59,070 nucleotides of DNA from Desulfovibrio sp. Lineage in GTDB: Bacteria; Desulfobacterota; Desulfovibrionia; Desulfovibrionales; Desulfovibrionaceae. Where the stretch lies: positions 1-59,070 of the forward strand of contig JAISLI010000047.1 in assembly GCA_031291035.1 (NCBI GenBank), in the 5' to 3' direction. Of this stretch, positions 38,018 to 47,076 are shown piece by piece. Within the stretch, counting starts at the first letter, position 1; every line of letters starts with the position of its first letter. A program made the translations under genes and the position numbers. Under the pieces are notes generated by a model that saw only the letters and a list, made by a program, of their open reading frames with translations, made no database searches and was not told the DNA's origin.

Positions 38018-40012
38018 ATGACATTCAGGGCGGTTCAAAAGCAAAACGCTCTAATTGCTGTGGGGCTGGACACGCTTTTGGACAGCGACGCCGCTTTTTG
38101 CTACAAAAAGAATATGGCGGAGCTGTTTTTGTTGTCCGGTGCGGCGCGTATCCCGCAAGAGACGCCCTCCTCTCTTGTCGCGCATTTCGACGCCTGGGAT
38201 GTGCCGGGGGGGGTGATCTCCCTGCCGGCGCGTCTTCAGGATGAACTGAAGGCCGTACGCGCGGAGCATGCGGCATGGGCCTATGATTTCGGACGCAGAC
38301 GCGTGTCCGGGCGTGAAGTGCAGGACTGGCTGCGCTGCGGCGAGAATCTTTCGATGTGGTGGTGCTCCCTGCTCTATGAGCGCCACCCCAAAATGACGCC
38401 GGGCCTGTATGAGATATACCTGCTGCGGGTGCTGGAGCGCCTGCTTGATGCGCGCGGCCTGCGGCGGGTCTGCCTGTGCGGCGGGGATGAGCGGCTCGCG
38501 CGCGGCGTGGCCGCCCTGTGCGCCGCCTCGGGGCGGTCCTTCCGGAGACATGGCCCCCCTGAAGCCAGTATGCGCAATAAAGGCGGAAAAACCGGCCCGG
38601 AAGGATTCGCCGGCCGGCTGTATCGCGCCTGCCCCGCGCCCCTGCGGGCGCTCGCGCGTTTTGTCCACTGGCTCGCCACGGTCAAGCGCAAGTTGCCCTT
38701 TTCCCCCTTTCCGCCGCCTTCGGACAGCCGGCACTGCGCCATTGTGACCTATTTTCCGAACATTGACATGCGGGCGGCACGGAACGGACGCTTCCGTTCC
38801 CGCTATTTCGGGAACCTGCACGACCTTCTGGCCGGAAACGGGTTGGCCGGACGTCTGCATTGGCTTTTCATCCGTTTTCCGGCACCGGAAGCCAGCCTGG
38901 ACGAATGCATCAGACTGCGGGACGAATTTCGCCGGACAGCCAGGGATGGAGCGTCGTTCCACTATCTTGAGGAATTTATCTCGATCCGCGACATGGCGGC
39001 GGCCCTGTGGCGTTTCGCGCGTCTTGGCGCCGCTTCTCTGCGCCTAGAACGACAGGCGCGGGAGGCATTCCGTTTTGCCGGATCACGCTTCAACTTCTGG
39101 GACAGGCTCTCCCCCTGCTGGGCGGAATCCTTTCGCGGCTGGCGCTGTCTGGAACGCTGTCTCCAGCAGCGGGCTTTTCAGCGCTGGGCGCGCCTTGCCG
39201 CCCCCCGGCGCTGGACGCTTTTTCCCCTGGAGAACTGCCCCTGGGAGCGCATGCTCACTCACGCCGTTCACACGGCGGGGCAGGGGCGGGTTTTCGGGGT
39301 CCAGCATTCCGTCATACGCCCGGCGGACTTCCGCTATTTTGACGACCCGCGCGCCTTCAGCGCCCCGGATTGCGCCGTCTTCCAACCGGATGCCGTGCGC
39401 GGCAACGGACGGAGCGCCCTTGAGCAATGGCTGGAGGCCGGGGTGCCGGCGGAACGGCTCGGCAAGGTGGAGGCTCTGCGCTATCTCTATCTGGCGGAAG
39501 TGAAAAAACCCGTCTTCGCCGGACGCCCGAAGAGGCTTCTTGTATGCACAAGTTTCTTTGCCGACGAAACAGGCGCTCATCTGGCCCTGCTGGCAGAAAC
39601 TGTCAAGGCCGGGCTGCTGCCGGGCTTTGAGGTCACGCTGAAGCCCCACCCCTGCCTGCCAGCGCGGCGGTACCTGCGGGATATGCTGGGAGCGCGCGCG
39701 GCGGAAATCCGGGAAGCCGGCGGAGCCGTGGCGGATCACCTGTTGCCGGGCACGCTGGTGTGGGCTTCCAACTCCACCACGGCCGCCCTGGACGCGGCCA
39801 TTGTCGGCCTGCCGGTTATGGTTATGCCCCCCGCGGGGGATTTCGACCTTTGTCCTCTGCAGGGCGTGCCCGGACTGCTGCGCACCGGAAGTCTGGAAGA
39901 CGTCGCTTCGGCTCTTGCCCAAGCCAGGCCGCTTGCCCTTTCGCCGGATTATCTGGAGCTGAACCCCGCCCTGCCCCTGTGGCGCGAGCTTTTATTCGGA
40001 GAGAGCCGGTGA
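38018..40012 (+). CDS. Surface carbohydrate biosynthesis protein (glycosyltransferase-like)
   Basis: A 664-residue protein that resembles the LIC13510-type surface carbohydrate biosynthesis proteins (TIGR04326) of LPS clusters. The C-terminal half carries a GT-B/capsule-synthesis-like pattern: RVFGVQHSVIRPADFRYFDDP, LLVCTSFFADET, VTLKPHPCLPARRYL and VWASNSTTAALDAAIVGLPVMV. The N-terminal 200 residues are Arg/Cys-rich and not recognised. The start is uncertain: no Shine-Dalgarno precedes 38018; ATG 38114 is an alternative. A run of eight G (38206-38213) lies early in the gene. It follows the AT-rich element shared with the GH57 gene. Confidence 0.65.
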   Translation: MTFRAVQKQNALIAVGLDTLLDSDAAFCYKKNMAELFLLSGAARIPQETPSSLVAHFDAWDVPGGVISLPARLQDELKAVRAEHAAWAYDFGRRRVSGREVQDWLRCGENLSMWWCSLLYERHPKMTPGLYEIYLLRVLERLLDARGLRRVCLCGGDERLARGVAALCAASGRSFRRHGPPEASMRNKGGKTGPEGFAGRLYRACPAPLRALARFVHWLATVKRKLPFSPFPPPSDSRHCAIVTYFPNIDMRAARNGRFRSRYFGNLHDLLAGNGLAGRLHWLFIRFPAPEASLDECIRLRDEFRRTARDGASFHYLEEFISIRDMAAALWRFARLGAASLRLERQAREAFRFAGSRFNFWDRLSPCWAESFRGWRCLERCLQQRAFQRWARLAAPRRWTLFPLENCPWERMLTHAVHTAGQGRVFGVQHSVIRPADFRYFDDPRAFSAPDCAVFQPDAVRGNGRSALEQWLEAGVPAERLGKVEALRYLYLAEVKKPVFAGRPKRLLVCTSFFADETGAHLALLAETVKAGLLPGFEVTLKPHPCLPARRYLRDMLGARAAEIREAGGAVADHLLPGTLVWASNSTTAALDAAIVGLPVMVMPPAGDFDLCPLQGVPGLLRTGSLEDVASALAQARPLALSPDYLELNPALPLWRELLFGESR

Positions 40013-40042
40013 TTGGCACAATCTTTGCTTTGTGGTCTTTTT

Positions 40043-41263
40043 ATGCTTGTATACATACACGTTCCTTTTTGCCGTACCCGCTGCCGCTATTGCGCTTTTC
40101 ACTCCACGGCCCTCGGCCGCGGAGTTAATCCAGCGAGTTCACGGCTTGTGCGCGATTATGTGGACACGCTGCTACTGGAACTTGCCCACTGGGCGGATAT
40201 CCACGGCGGGGCGGAAATACAGACCGTTTTCTGGGGCGGCGGCACGCCGAGCCTTTTGCCGCCGCGTATTGTGGGCATCGTGCTGGAGCGGCTGGCGCGC
40301 TACTTCAACCTCGTCGGCGAGGCCGAGATTACCCTGGAGGCCAATCCGGAATCCCTGCGCGCGCGAGCCTGGGCGGCGGAGTACCGGGCCGCCGGCGTCA
40401 ACCGTTTGTCAATAGGCATTCAGACGCTGGACGATACCGTACTGAGGATGATCGGGCGAAGCCACAAGGGCGGGGACAGCCTGCACGCGGCTTTTGCGGC
40501 CCGTGAGGCCGGATTCGCCAATATCAGTCTGGACATGATGTGGGGGCTGCCCGGGCAGGGCGTGCGCCAATGGCTGCAAACCCTCAAGGACGCCGTGCGT
40601 ATGGAGCCGGATCACATTTCCTCCTACGGCCTGACCCTGGAGCCGGGAACAGCCCTGGAGCGGGCCAGCGGGGAAGGGCGCGTTGTCCTGCCGCCGGAGC
40701 GCGATCAGAGCATCATGTTTATGGAAGGCGCGGCTTTTCTGGAAGCAAACGGTTACCTGCACTACGAAATTTCCAATTTTGCGCGCATGGGCTTTCAGTG
40801 CCGTCACAATCTCGGCTATTGGGAAGGGCAGGACTATCTGGGACTGGGGCCTTCGGCCACTTCCACCATAGCCGGGCGGCGCTGGACCAATCCCGCCGAT
40901 CACAAAGCCTGGAAAGACAAAGCGCGCCTCGGCAGTCTGGACGAAAACGCGGAGGCGCTCACAGTTCACGCGCGCGCCCTGGAAATGCTCATGCTGCGCC
41001 TGCGTACGGCGCGGGGACTGCGTCTGAAGGACTGGCGGAATATCACGGGACGCAATCTTCTTGCCGACAGCAGAAAACTTGTCCAGGCCATGCACGAAAA
41101 CGACCTCGTCCGCATACGTCACGGATATTTGAGCCTGACGCGCAGCGGCATGCTGGTTTCCAACACCATTCTGCTCAATCTTTTCGAGCGGGCCGACGCG
41201 GCGCTCACGCCGGACGGACCGGGCGCCTCGAAAATTCTTGCGGAGTCCCTTTGCGGGCCCTGA
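40043..41263 (+). CDS. hemW: Radical SAM heme chaperone HemW
   Basis: Radical SAM protein of the HemN/HemW family, 406 residues. The cluster motif CRTRCRYC follows the family start MLVYIHVPFC; the barrel shows WGGGTPSLLP, LEANPES, VNRLSIGIQTLDDTVL and MWGLPGQ, and the HemW-type HNLGYWEGQDYLGLGPSATS. The short length and this last motif fit HemW (heme insertion) rather than the true coproporphyrinogen dehydrogenase HemN. Start at ATG 40043; a TTG at 40013 is open upstream but adds residues outside the family. Follows the carbohydrate gene by 30 bases. Confidence 0.92.
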   Translation: MLVYIHVPFCRTRCRYCAFHSTALGRGVNPASSRLVRDYVDTLLLELAHWADIHGGAEIQTVFWGGGTPSLLPPRIVGIVLERLARYFNLVGEAEITLEANPESLRARAWAAEYRAAGVNRLSIGIQTLDDTVLRMIGRSHKGGDSLHAAFAAREAGFANISLDMMWGLPGQGVRQWLQTLKDAVRMEPDHISSYGLTLEPGTALERASGEGRVVLPPERDQSIMFMEGAAFLEANGYLHYEISNFARMGFQCRHNLGYWEGQDYLGLGPSATSTIAGRRWTNPADHKAWKDKARLGSLDENAEALTVHARALEMLMLRLRTARGLRLKDWRNITGRNLLADSRKLVQAMHENDLVRIRHGYLSLTRSGMLVSNTILLNLFERADAALTPDGPGASKILAESLCGP

Positions 41264-41532
41264 CGCAATCCGCATTCTCCCGGCCTGTTCCGGGCGAAAG
41301 CGGCAGCCTGCTCATACGCCTGAAGCGGGAACACACGGCCATGTTCCGTTTTTTGCTGGAAGCATACGAAAATCTGGCCTATTTTACAGTGCTGGAACGC
41401 AAAACCGCCCTGCTCAAACTTGTCTTTTCGCCGCACCAGCGCGAAAACGCGCTCCGCGCTTTGGACGAGATTGCCTCAAGCGTGCCGCTGTCCGTCCGGG
41501 AATGGCCGATTTATTCCATTTCCGGGAACTGA
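41251..41532 (+). CDS. DUF4911 domain protein, TTG start
   Basis: A small protein of about 93 residues resembling the DUF4911 family of Desulfovibrio-type bacteria: SLLIRLKREHTAMFRFLLEAYENLAYFTVLERKTALLKLVF in two parts, then a short helix and strand. No ATG lies before the conserved part; TTG at 41251 with GGAG 5 bases upstream is the best start and overlaps hemW by 13 bases. Function unknown; family assignment from memory. Confidence 0.65.
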   Translation: MRALTQSAFSRPVPGESGSLLIRLKREHTAMFRFLLEAYENLAYFTVLERKTALLKLVFSPHQRENALRALDEIASSVPLSVREWPIYSISGN

Positions 41533-41597
41533 AGTATTCGGAACCATATTTTTTCCCAATGGAAAAGGCTTTTTGAGACTTTTTCTAAAGTCAGGCC

Positions 41598-41620
41598 CCC
41601 CCGGCAAAGCCGGGGGTTTG
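41598..41620 (+). terminator. Hairpin terminator after the hemW operon
   Basis: CCCCCGGC (41598-41605), loop AAA, GCCGGGGG (41609-41616), then TTTG. A strong 8-bp stem with a short T run. Confidence 0.55.
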
Positions 41621-41744
41621 CCGATTTTAGAGCATTTTGCTTTTGAAACGCTCCCTTCGGCGCTTTACGGCGAAATGCGGTTTCGCCTGCGCCTTATGGG
41701 TGGGCGGCGGTGCATCCGCCCCGCCGCCAGAGCAATTTCGCTTT

Positions 41745-41818
41745 GAGATTGTCGCTTGTGGCTGAGTGAATACGCCTTGCGACAATCTCGCGGCAAGGAT
41801 TTGCCGGAAAATCCTTGC
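41745..41818. repeat. Two adjacent perfect hairpins in the intergenic region
   Basis: An 11-bp perfect inverted repeat (gagattgtcgc at 41745-41755, its complement at 41779-41789) is followed after 3 bases by a 10-bp one (gcaaggattt at 41793-41802 and complement at 41809-41818). There is no T tract. The arrangement resembles a REP/BIME-type dispersed element or a structured leader. The remaining parts of the 454-base gap 41533-41986 hold the terminator, this structure and the promoter below. Confidence 0.7.
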
Positions 41819-41933
41819 GGAACAAATTATACATTTTCAATGTTAATTCGCTCTAGAATTGCTGGAGCGCGCTTGACAGAATGCGCATAAGCGAGTAAGT
41901 GGATAAATATATTACAAAAAGCGCAACAATGTT

Positions 41934-41942
41934 TGCTATACT
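41934..41942 (+). promoter_or_regulatory. Extended -10 promoter of the glucan cluster
   Basis: TGC followed directly by TATACT forms an extended -10 element 45 bases before the debranching-enzyme ATG. A TTGACA at 41873-41878 belongs to another possible start. No clear -35 stands at 17 bases. Confidence 0.4.
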
Positions 41943-41986
41943 CCGCCAACAAGGCAGGGAACCACCCTGTGCGGAAAGGGGGCTTG

Positions 41987-44047
41987 ATGCGTTTCAGCTT
42001 TGACAAGGCCGCCTGTCAGAACACCCGCAGAGCATTGCGTAAAGAATGGCTGTTGACAAACGGCCTTGGCGATTATGCTTCCAGCAGCATTCTTTGCTGC
42101 AACACACGAAAATATCACGGCCTTTTGGTCGTCAGTACCAAACACGGACGGCATGTGCTCCTCTCCACCCTTGAGGAGTCTGTTTCCGGGGAAGGCAAGG
42201 AATTTTTTCTCTCCACACGCAGTCATCCCGGAGTCCTCCATCCCGCCGGCCATCAATACCTTGAACAATTCCGCTTCAACGTGTGGCCAGAGTCCACCTA
42301 CCGCATCGGCAATGTCAGGATCACCCGGGAAATGATTCTACAGAAAGGAACAAGCCGCCTTGTGCTGCGCTATTCCGTCAAGGCGGATTCGCCGCTTCCG
42401 CCGCTCACCCTGATTTTGAAACCCCTGCTGGCCTACCGGAACTTCCATGCCCTCACGCGGGCAAATTCCGCCCTGCGCGCAAGCACAAAGGAATTGGAGG
42501 ACGGTTTTTCCATTGCCCCTTATGAGGGGTTGCCGACTCTCTTCATGCAGGCAGGGGGCAAACATGTTTTTTATCCGTTGCCGGACTGGTTCCATAATGT
42601 TGACTATTTTCAGGAAACCGAGCGCGGTTTCCCCGGCGAGGAAGATCTTTTTCAGCCCGGGAGGCTGGAAATTCCCCTCACGGATGCCGGGAGCGTCTGC
42701 GTGGCTGTCGGCACCGAGCTTTGCGAAGAAAGCCCGGAAGATATCTGGCTGGTCGAAAGCGAGCGCGGGCGGGCGGATTGCAATGCAGGCGGCGGCCTTG
42801 TCGGCAGTCTCGGACGGATGGGCAGGCAGTTCTGCGTGACGACGCCGTCGGGGCGCTCCGCCGTGCTTGCCGGTTATCACTGGTTTGACGCCTGGAGCCG
42901 TGACGCCCTGATCGCCCTGCCGGGTCTGGCCTTCCTGAACGGCAACAGCGAATTCGGCCTCGGTATTCTCAAACAGACCGCAGGTTCCCTGCGCAATGGT
43001 CTGGCGCCCAATCATTTTGTCGAAAGCGGCGACAATGCCTACAATTCCGTTGACGCCGCCCTGTGGTATGCCTTTGCCGTGCAATGCTTCCTGAAAGAAA
43101 ATCCCGATGGTCTTGGCCTTGTGCGCGAGCAGTTCTGGCCGGCCCTCAAGGCCATCGTGCGGGGCTACCGTCAAGGGCCGGGCATGGACATTTTTGTGGA
43201 CGAATTTGGCCTTTTGCACGCCGGTAATGCCCATACCCAGCTCACCTGGATGGACGCGACCGCGAACGGACGCCCGGTTACGCCTCGTCACGGCTGCCCG
43301 GTGGAGGTCAACGCCCTTTGGTACAACACGCTGGCCTTTGCGGATCGTCTGGCGGCCTCTTTCCGCGAGCCGGGATGGGAAGAAACCGGCGTCCTGCGCG
43401 GGATGCGCGCGGCGTTCTTCGAGCGTTTCTGGGTGACCCGGGAGAGCGGCTACCTAGGCGATGTCTGGCGCGACGGCATGCTGGATCAGGCCATCCGGCC
43501 CAATCAAATTTTCGCCGTTTCCCTGCCCTATCCCATTCTGGCGGAGATTTACCGTCCCTGCGTGGTGGAGTGCGTGCGCAACCGACTTCTGACTCCCTTT
43601 GGCCTGCGCACGCTCTCTCCGGATGATCCGGCCTACAAGGGCGTGTATGAAGGCCCGCCGGACGCCCGTGACGCGGCTTACCATCAGGGAACGGTCTGGC
43701 CGTGGTTGCTCGGGCACTATGGGGACGCCCTGATGCTGACAGCCTGGGACGTGAATGGCGCGGTCGTCGCCCTGCTGGACACTCTGACCCCTCTTTTCAG
43801 CGAGCATTTGACGGACGCCGGCCTGGGCGCAATTTCCGAAATTTTTGACGCTTCTCCGCCATACCGGCCCAACGGTTGCATAAACCAGGCCTGGAGCGTG
43901 GCGGAATGCGCGCGTTTGCTGTTCACGCTCAAAAAAGCCGCCCCTCAGGTCTACGCCGACTGGGAAAATCGCATTGTTCGCCTCCTGGCCAATCCTCCCT
44001 CGGGCGATACGGCCGGCGTATGCCGCGCCGCATTGGCACCCGCGTAA
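41987..44047 (+). CDS. Glycogen debranching enzyme (amylo-alpha-1,6-glucosidase, GH133-type)
   Basis: Hydrolyses alpha-1,6 branch points of glycogen. 686 residues. The N-terminal GDE domain has EWLLTNGLGDYASSSI and RKYHGLLVVST, the archaeal/bacterial debranching signature. The catalytic (alpha/alpha)6 barrel has GYHWFDAWSRDALIALPGL, LAPNHFVESGDNAYNSVDAALW, YHQGTVWPWLLGHYGDAL and the C-terminal EIFDASPPYRPNGCINQAWSVAE. Start at ATG 41987 after GAAAGGGGG. First gene of the alpha-glucan cluster, followed 36 bases later by a GT4 gene. Confidence 0.92.
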   Translation: MRFSFDKAACQNTRRALRKEWLLTNGLGDYASSSILCCNTRKYHGLLVVSTKHGRHVLLSTLEESVSGEGKEFFLSTRSHPGVLHPAGHQYLEQFRFNVWPESTYRIGNVRITREMILQKGTSRLVLRYSVKADSPLPPLTLILKPLLAYRNFHALTRANSALRASTKELEDGFSIAPYEGLPTLFMQAGGKHVFYPLPDWFHNVDYFQETERGFPGEEDLFQPGRLEIPLTDAGSVCVAVGTELCEESPEDIWLVESERGRADCNAGGGLVGSLGRMGRQFCVTTPSGRSAVLAGYHWFDAWSRDALIALPGLAFLNGNSEFGLGILKQTAGSLRNGLAPNHFVESGDNAYNSVDAALWYAFAVQCFLKENPDGLGLVREQFWPALKAIVRGYRQGPGMDIFVDEFGLLHAGNAHTQLTWMDATANGRPVTPRHGCPVEVNALWYNTLAFADRLAASFREPGWEETGVLRGMRAAFFERFWVTRESGYLGDVWRDGMLDQAIRPNQIFAVSLPYPILAEIYRPCVVECVRNRLLTPFGLRTLSPDDPAYKGVYEGPPDARDAAYHQGTVWPWLLGHYGDALMLTAWDVNGAVVALLDTLTPLFSEHLTDAGLGAISEIFDASPPYRPNGCINQAWSVAECARLLFTLKKAAPQVYADWENRIVRLLANPPSGDTAGVCRAALAPA

Positions 44048-44083
44048 GGCCGACCGCAAGCAACGCAAGCAAGGGCAAAAATT

Positions 44084-45409
44084 ATGCGCATACTCATGTT
44101 GGGCTGGGAGTTTCCGCCACACATCAGCGGCGGCCTAGGCACCGCCTGCTACGGCATGACGCAGGCCCTGGCCAAAATGGGCGCGGAGATCACCTTTGTG
44201 CTGCCGCGCGTCAAAGGAGGGGGCGGACACGATTTTCTGCGTCTTGCTTCCGCTTCCGGCACGCCCATTACCGGAGAGGCGGCATCCCGCATATTTCTGG
44301 CCGGACAAGACGTCTGGCGGGAAAGCGTTCGTTTTCTTGAACTGGACAGCCCCATTTTTCCCTACGGCACTCCGGAGGCATACGCGGAGGCCGTGCGCTG
44401 GCTGCGGCGCGCGCCCAACCGGGAATACGGCGAAGGAGGCCAGCCCGCCGGGCATTCATTTACCTATGATATCCAGGGCGGCTACGGTCCTGACCTGATG
44501 AGCGAAGTGCGCCGCTACAGCCGTCTGACGGCCGCCCTTGCTCTCAAGGAGTCGTTTGACGTCATCCATGCGCATGACTGGATGACCTATTTGGCCGGGA
44601 TGCTGATCAAGGCCCTGACTGGCAGGCCTTTGGTGGCGCATATCCACGCCACGGAATTTGACCGCTGCGGGGAGAACATCAATGTTCAGGTGGCGGGCAT
44701 GGAGCGCGCCGGCCTCATGGCGGCCGACCGTGTAGTTGCCGTGAGCCATCTGACCGGCAGGCTCGTTGTTGAACGCTACGGCGTGCCGCGGGACAAGGTT
44801 GTTGTGGTGCACAACGCCGTTGCCCGCCATGAGGTGGAGCGGAACTATGTTGTGCCGCCCCGCATACGTCACGAAAAACGGGTGCTCTTTCTGGGGCGCA
44901 TCACCTTTCAGAAAGGGCCTGAATATTTTATGGAAGCCGCCCGTCTTGTCCTGAAGCGTCTTCCGAACGTCCGTTTTTTCATGGCCGGCAGCGGCGACAT
45001 GCTGCCCAAGCTGATACGGCGCGCCGGGCAGTTGCGTATAGGCAGCCGCTTCCACTTTGCCGGCTTTCTGCGCGGGGAGGAAGTGGATCACATGTTCGCC
45101 CTGAGCGATTTGTACGTCATGCCCTCCGTGTCCGAGCCCTTCGGCATCACTCCGCTGGAAGCCATACTTTATGATGTTCCCGTGCTGCTTTCGCGGCAGT
45201 CCGGCGTGTCCGAGGTGCTCAAAAACGCGCTCAAAGCCGACTTTTGGGATATCCGCGACATGGCTGACAAAATCTGCGCCGTGCTGCGCTACCCTTGCCT
45301 GGCGGCGGAATTGGTGAAAAATTGTCGGCAGGAGCTGAAGTCCATCCGCTGGGAGAACGTCGCCGGGCAACTCATGGCGATTTACCGTGACGCGTGTTCC
45401 CGAACCTGA
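44084..45409 (+). CDS. GT4-family glycosyltransferase (glycogen-synthase-like)
   Basis: A GT-B glycosyltransferase, 441 residues, starting MRILMLGWEFPPHISGGLG, the motif that in glycogen/starch-synthase-like enzymes binds the donor. Further: DVIHAHDWMTYLAGMLIK, HATEFDRCGENIN, FLGRITFQKGPEYF and the E-X7-E motif in VSEPFGITPLEAI. From context (between the debranching enzyme and GH57) it probably builds an alpha-glucan or maltosyl primer; GT4 enzymes that use ADP- or UDP-glucose look like this. AAGGG precedes the ATG. The protein could equally make trehalose-like or surface glycan products. Confidence 0.83.
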   Translation: MRILMLGWEFPPHISGGLGTACYGMTQALAKMGAEITFVLPRVKGGGGHDFLRLASASGTPITGEAASRIFLAGQDVWRESVRFLELDSPIFPYGTPEAYAEAVRWLRRAPNREYGEGGQPAGHSFTYDIQGGYGPDLMSEVRRYSRLTAALALKESFDVIHAHDWMTYLAGMLIKALTGRPLVAHIHATEFDRCGENINVQVAGMERAGLMAADRVVAVSHLTGRLVVERYGVPRDKVVVVHNAVARHEVERNYVVPPRIRHEKRVLFLGRITFQKGPEYFMEAARLVLKRLPNVRFFMAGSGDMLPKLIRRAGQLRIGSRFHFAGFLRGEEVDHMFALSDLYVMPSVSEPFGITPLEAILYDVPVLLSRQSGVSEVLKNALKADFWDIRDMADKICAVLRYPCLAAELVKNCRQELKSIRWENVAGQLMAIYRDACSRT

Positions 45410-45582
45410 TGCGAAATCTCCGCAATTTCCATCGGACATGGAACAGGCGGCGGAAACCGCGCCGGAATATGCCGATGTTTCCGGAGCGGTGCGGGGGGGG
45501 GGGGATTCCCCCGCGATTGACGGAATCAGGACAGCGGAAGCGCTGTTTCGGCTTGAATCCGGTATAGCCAATCAACTTGAAA
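45410..45582. other. Intergenic region with a 12-base G tract
   Basis: Between the GT4 gene and the shared AT-rich element. G12 runs at 45493-45504. A weak frame (from GTG 45387) crosses it but has no recognisable domain or ribosome site, so I do not call it a gene. Confidence 0.6.
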
Positions 45583-45688
45583 ATCGAATACAATATTCGA
45601 ATATTGCAAGCTGTAACATAACAAAAACTCTCAAATTATCTTTGACGTTGTTTCAGAATATTGTTCTATTATAAAGTTGAATTACTAT
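45583..45688 (+). repeat. AT-rich upstream element, copy B (pairs with 37891-37997)
   Basis: The second copy of the shared element, ending 14 bases before the GH57 ATG and just before its AAGGAGG. Possible promoter: TTGACG (45642-45647) and TATTAT (45667-45672), 19 bases apart, so transcription would start close to the ribosome site. Confidence 0.8.
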
Positions 45689-45702
45689 ATAAGGAGGTGG
45701 CT

Positions 45703-46962
45703 ATGCCGGCCCTTTGTTTGTGTTTTGACGTGCATGAGGCATATCGTCTGCGGCGTTACACCGTTTTTGATATCGGGCAGAGTTCCGTCTATGAGGACGA
45801 CGACCGCAACTGTGATTCCCTGATGGCGGTGGCCCGCATGTGCTATCTGCCCATGAACGAACTTTTGCTGGGGCTTGTCCGCCGTTACAAAAAGGCGTTC
45901 AAATGCGCTTTTGCCATTTCCGGCACGGCTTTGGACCAGTTTGAGCAGTACGCCCCGGAGGTCATCGACGGTTTCAAGGCCTTGGCCGCCACCGGCAGCG
46001 TGGAATTTGTAGCCGGCACCTCGGCCCATTCCCTAGCCTTTCTCTACTCCAGAGAGGAATTCGACAGGCAGGTCAGCGCGCACAGCGCCCGGTTGAAAGC
46101 CGTTTTCGGCAAAAAACCGCTCTCCTTCCGCAATGCGGAGTATGTGTACAACAACGAACTGGCCCTGGCCCTGCAAAAATCAGGCTTCAAGGCCGTGCTG
46201 GCCGAGGGGGCCGACCATGTGCTCGGGTGGCGCAGTCCCAATTATCTTTATCAGGCGCCCGACGCTTCCCGGCCATGCCTTCTTTTGCGCAATGCGCCTC
46301 TTTCGGAAGATGTCAGCATCAATTTCAGTTGCCGGGAGTGGCCGGAGTGGCCCCTCACGGCGGAAAAATTCACATCCTGGTGCCGCAGAGCCTCCGACGA
46401 CGCCGACATCATCAACCTTTTTTGGGATTACCACGCCTTTGGCGCCCGCCACGCAAAGGAAACGGGCATTGTCGATTTTATGGCCGCGCTCCCGGCGGCC
46501 CTGCTTGAAGACAGACGTTTCAGATTCATAACCCCGTCCGAGGCGGCCCAAAAAATTGATCCCAGAGGCCTGATGGATGTGCCGGGCTTCACCTCCTGGA
46601 AGGACAGGGAGCGCGATCTCACCATGTGGCTCGGCAACGACATGCAAAAAGACGCCATCCATGCTCTTTACGCCTTCGGCCCGCGTGTCCGCGATACGGG
46701 AGATCCGGTTCTGCTGCATGATTATGAACGCTTGCAGGCAGCCGACCATTTCTATAACATGTCCACCAAATGGTTCACCGGCTATCTTTCGGACAGGCCC
46801 AATCCCTTCGGCAACCCGTATGACGCGTACATCACGTTCATGAATGTGCTGGCCGATTTTGAGATGCGTCTTGTCGCGGCGGAAAAGACCGCGAAACATC
46901 CCGCGCCGCGGAAAAAGGGCGCGGGAAAACCGCGCGTCCGGAGTAAAAAGAGCGGCGACTGA
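45703..46962 (+). CDS. GH57-family glycoside hydrolase
   Basis: Retaining alpha-glucan hydrolase or transferase of family GH57, 419 residues. The N-terminus PALCLCFDVHEAYRLRRY is the first conserved region; then GSVEFVAGTSAHSLAF, the nucleophile region FRNAEYVYNNELA with E146, and the acid/base Asp D242 in LFWDYHAFGARH. A C-terminal helical region (about 290-400) with DAIHALYAFGPRV follows, then a Lys/Arg-rich tail. AAGGAGG stands 5 bases before the ATG. The family includes alpha-amylase and 4-alpha-glucanotransferase; a role in glycogen turnover fits the neighbours. Confidence 0.88.
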   Translation: MPALCLCFDVHEAYRLRRYTVFDIGQSSVYEDDDRNCDSLMAVARMCYLPMNELLLGLVRRYKKAFKCAFAISGTALDQFEQYAPEVIDGFKALAATGSVEFVAGTSAHSLAFLYSREEFDRQVSAHSARLKAVFGKKPLSFRNAEYVYNNELALALQKSGFKAVLAEGADHVLGWRSPNYLYQAPDASRPCLLLRNAPLSEDVSINFSCREWPEWPLTAEKFTSWCRRASDDADIINLFWDYHAFGARHAKETGIVDFMAALPAALLEDRRFRFITPSEAAQKIDPRGLMDVPGFTSWKDRERDLTMWLGNDMQKDAIHALYAFGPRVRDTGDPVLLHDYERLQAADHFYNMSTKWFTGYLSDRPNPFGNPYDAYITFMNVLADFEMRLVAAEKTAKHPAPRKKGAGKPRVRSKKSGD

Positions 46963-47076
46963 GACCCGGGCTGTATAACAGCTTACCGGGATTGTTACGC
47001 TTTACCGCGAATGGCCCGTCTGTGCGCGGGCATGCCGCCGTAGCGGCGCGGGACGTTATCAATCAACGGAGATCGT

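Noticed and set aside
38018..38113. First 32 codons of the surface-carbohydrate gene as certain coding sequence
   Set aside because: No ribosome site precedes 38018 and the residues are not family-like; kept in the call but the start is marked as uncertain.
45387..45674. 95-codon frame crossing the G12 tract
   Set aside because: GTG start inside the GT4 gene, low-complexity middle, and its end runs through the shared AT-rich element; no family resemblance.
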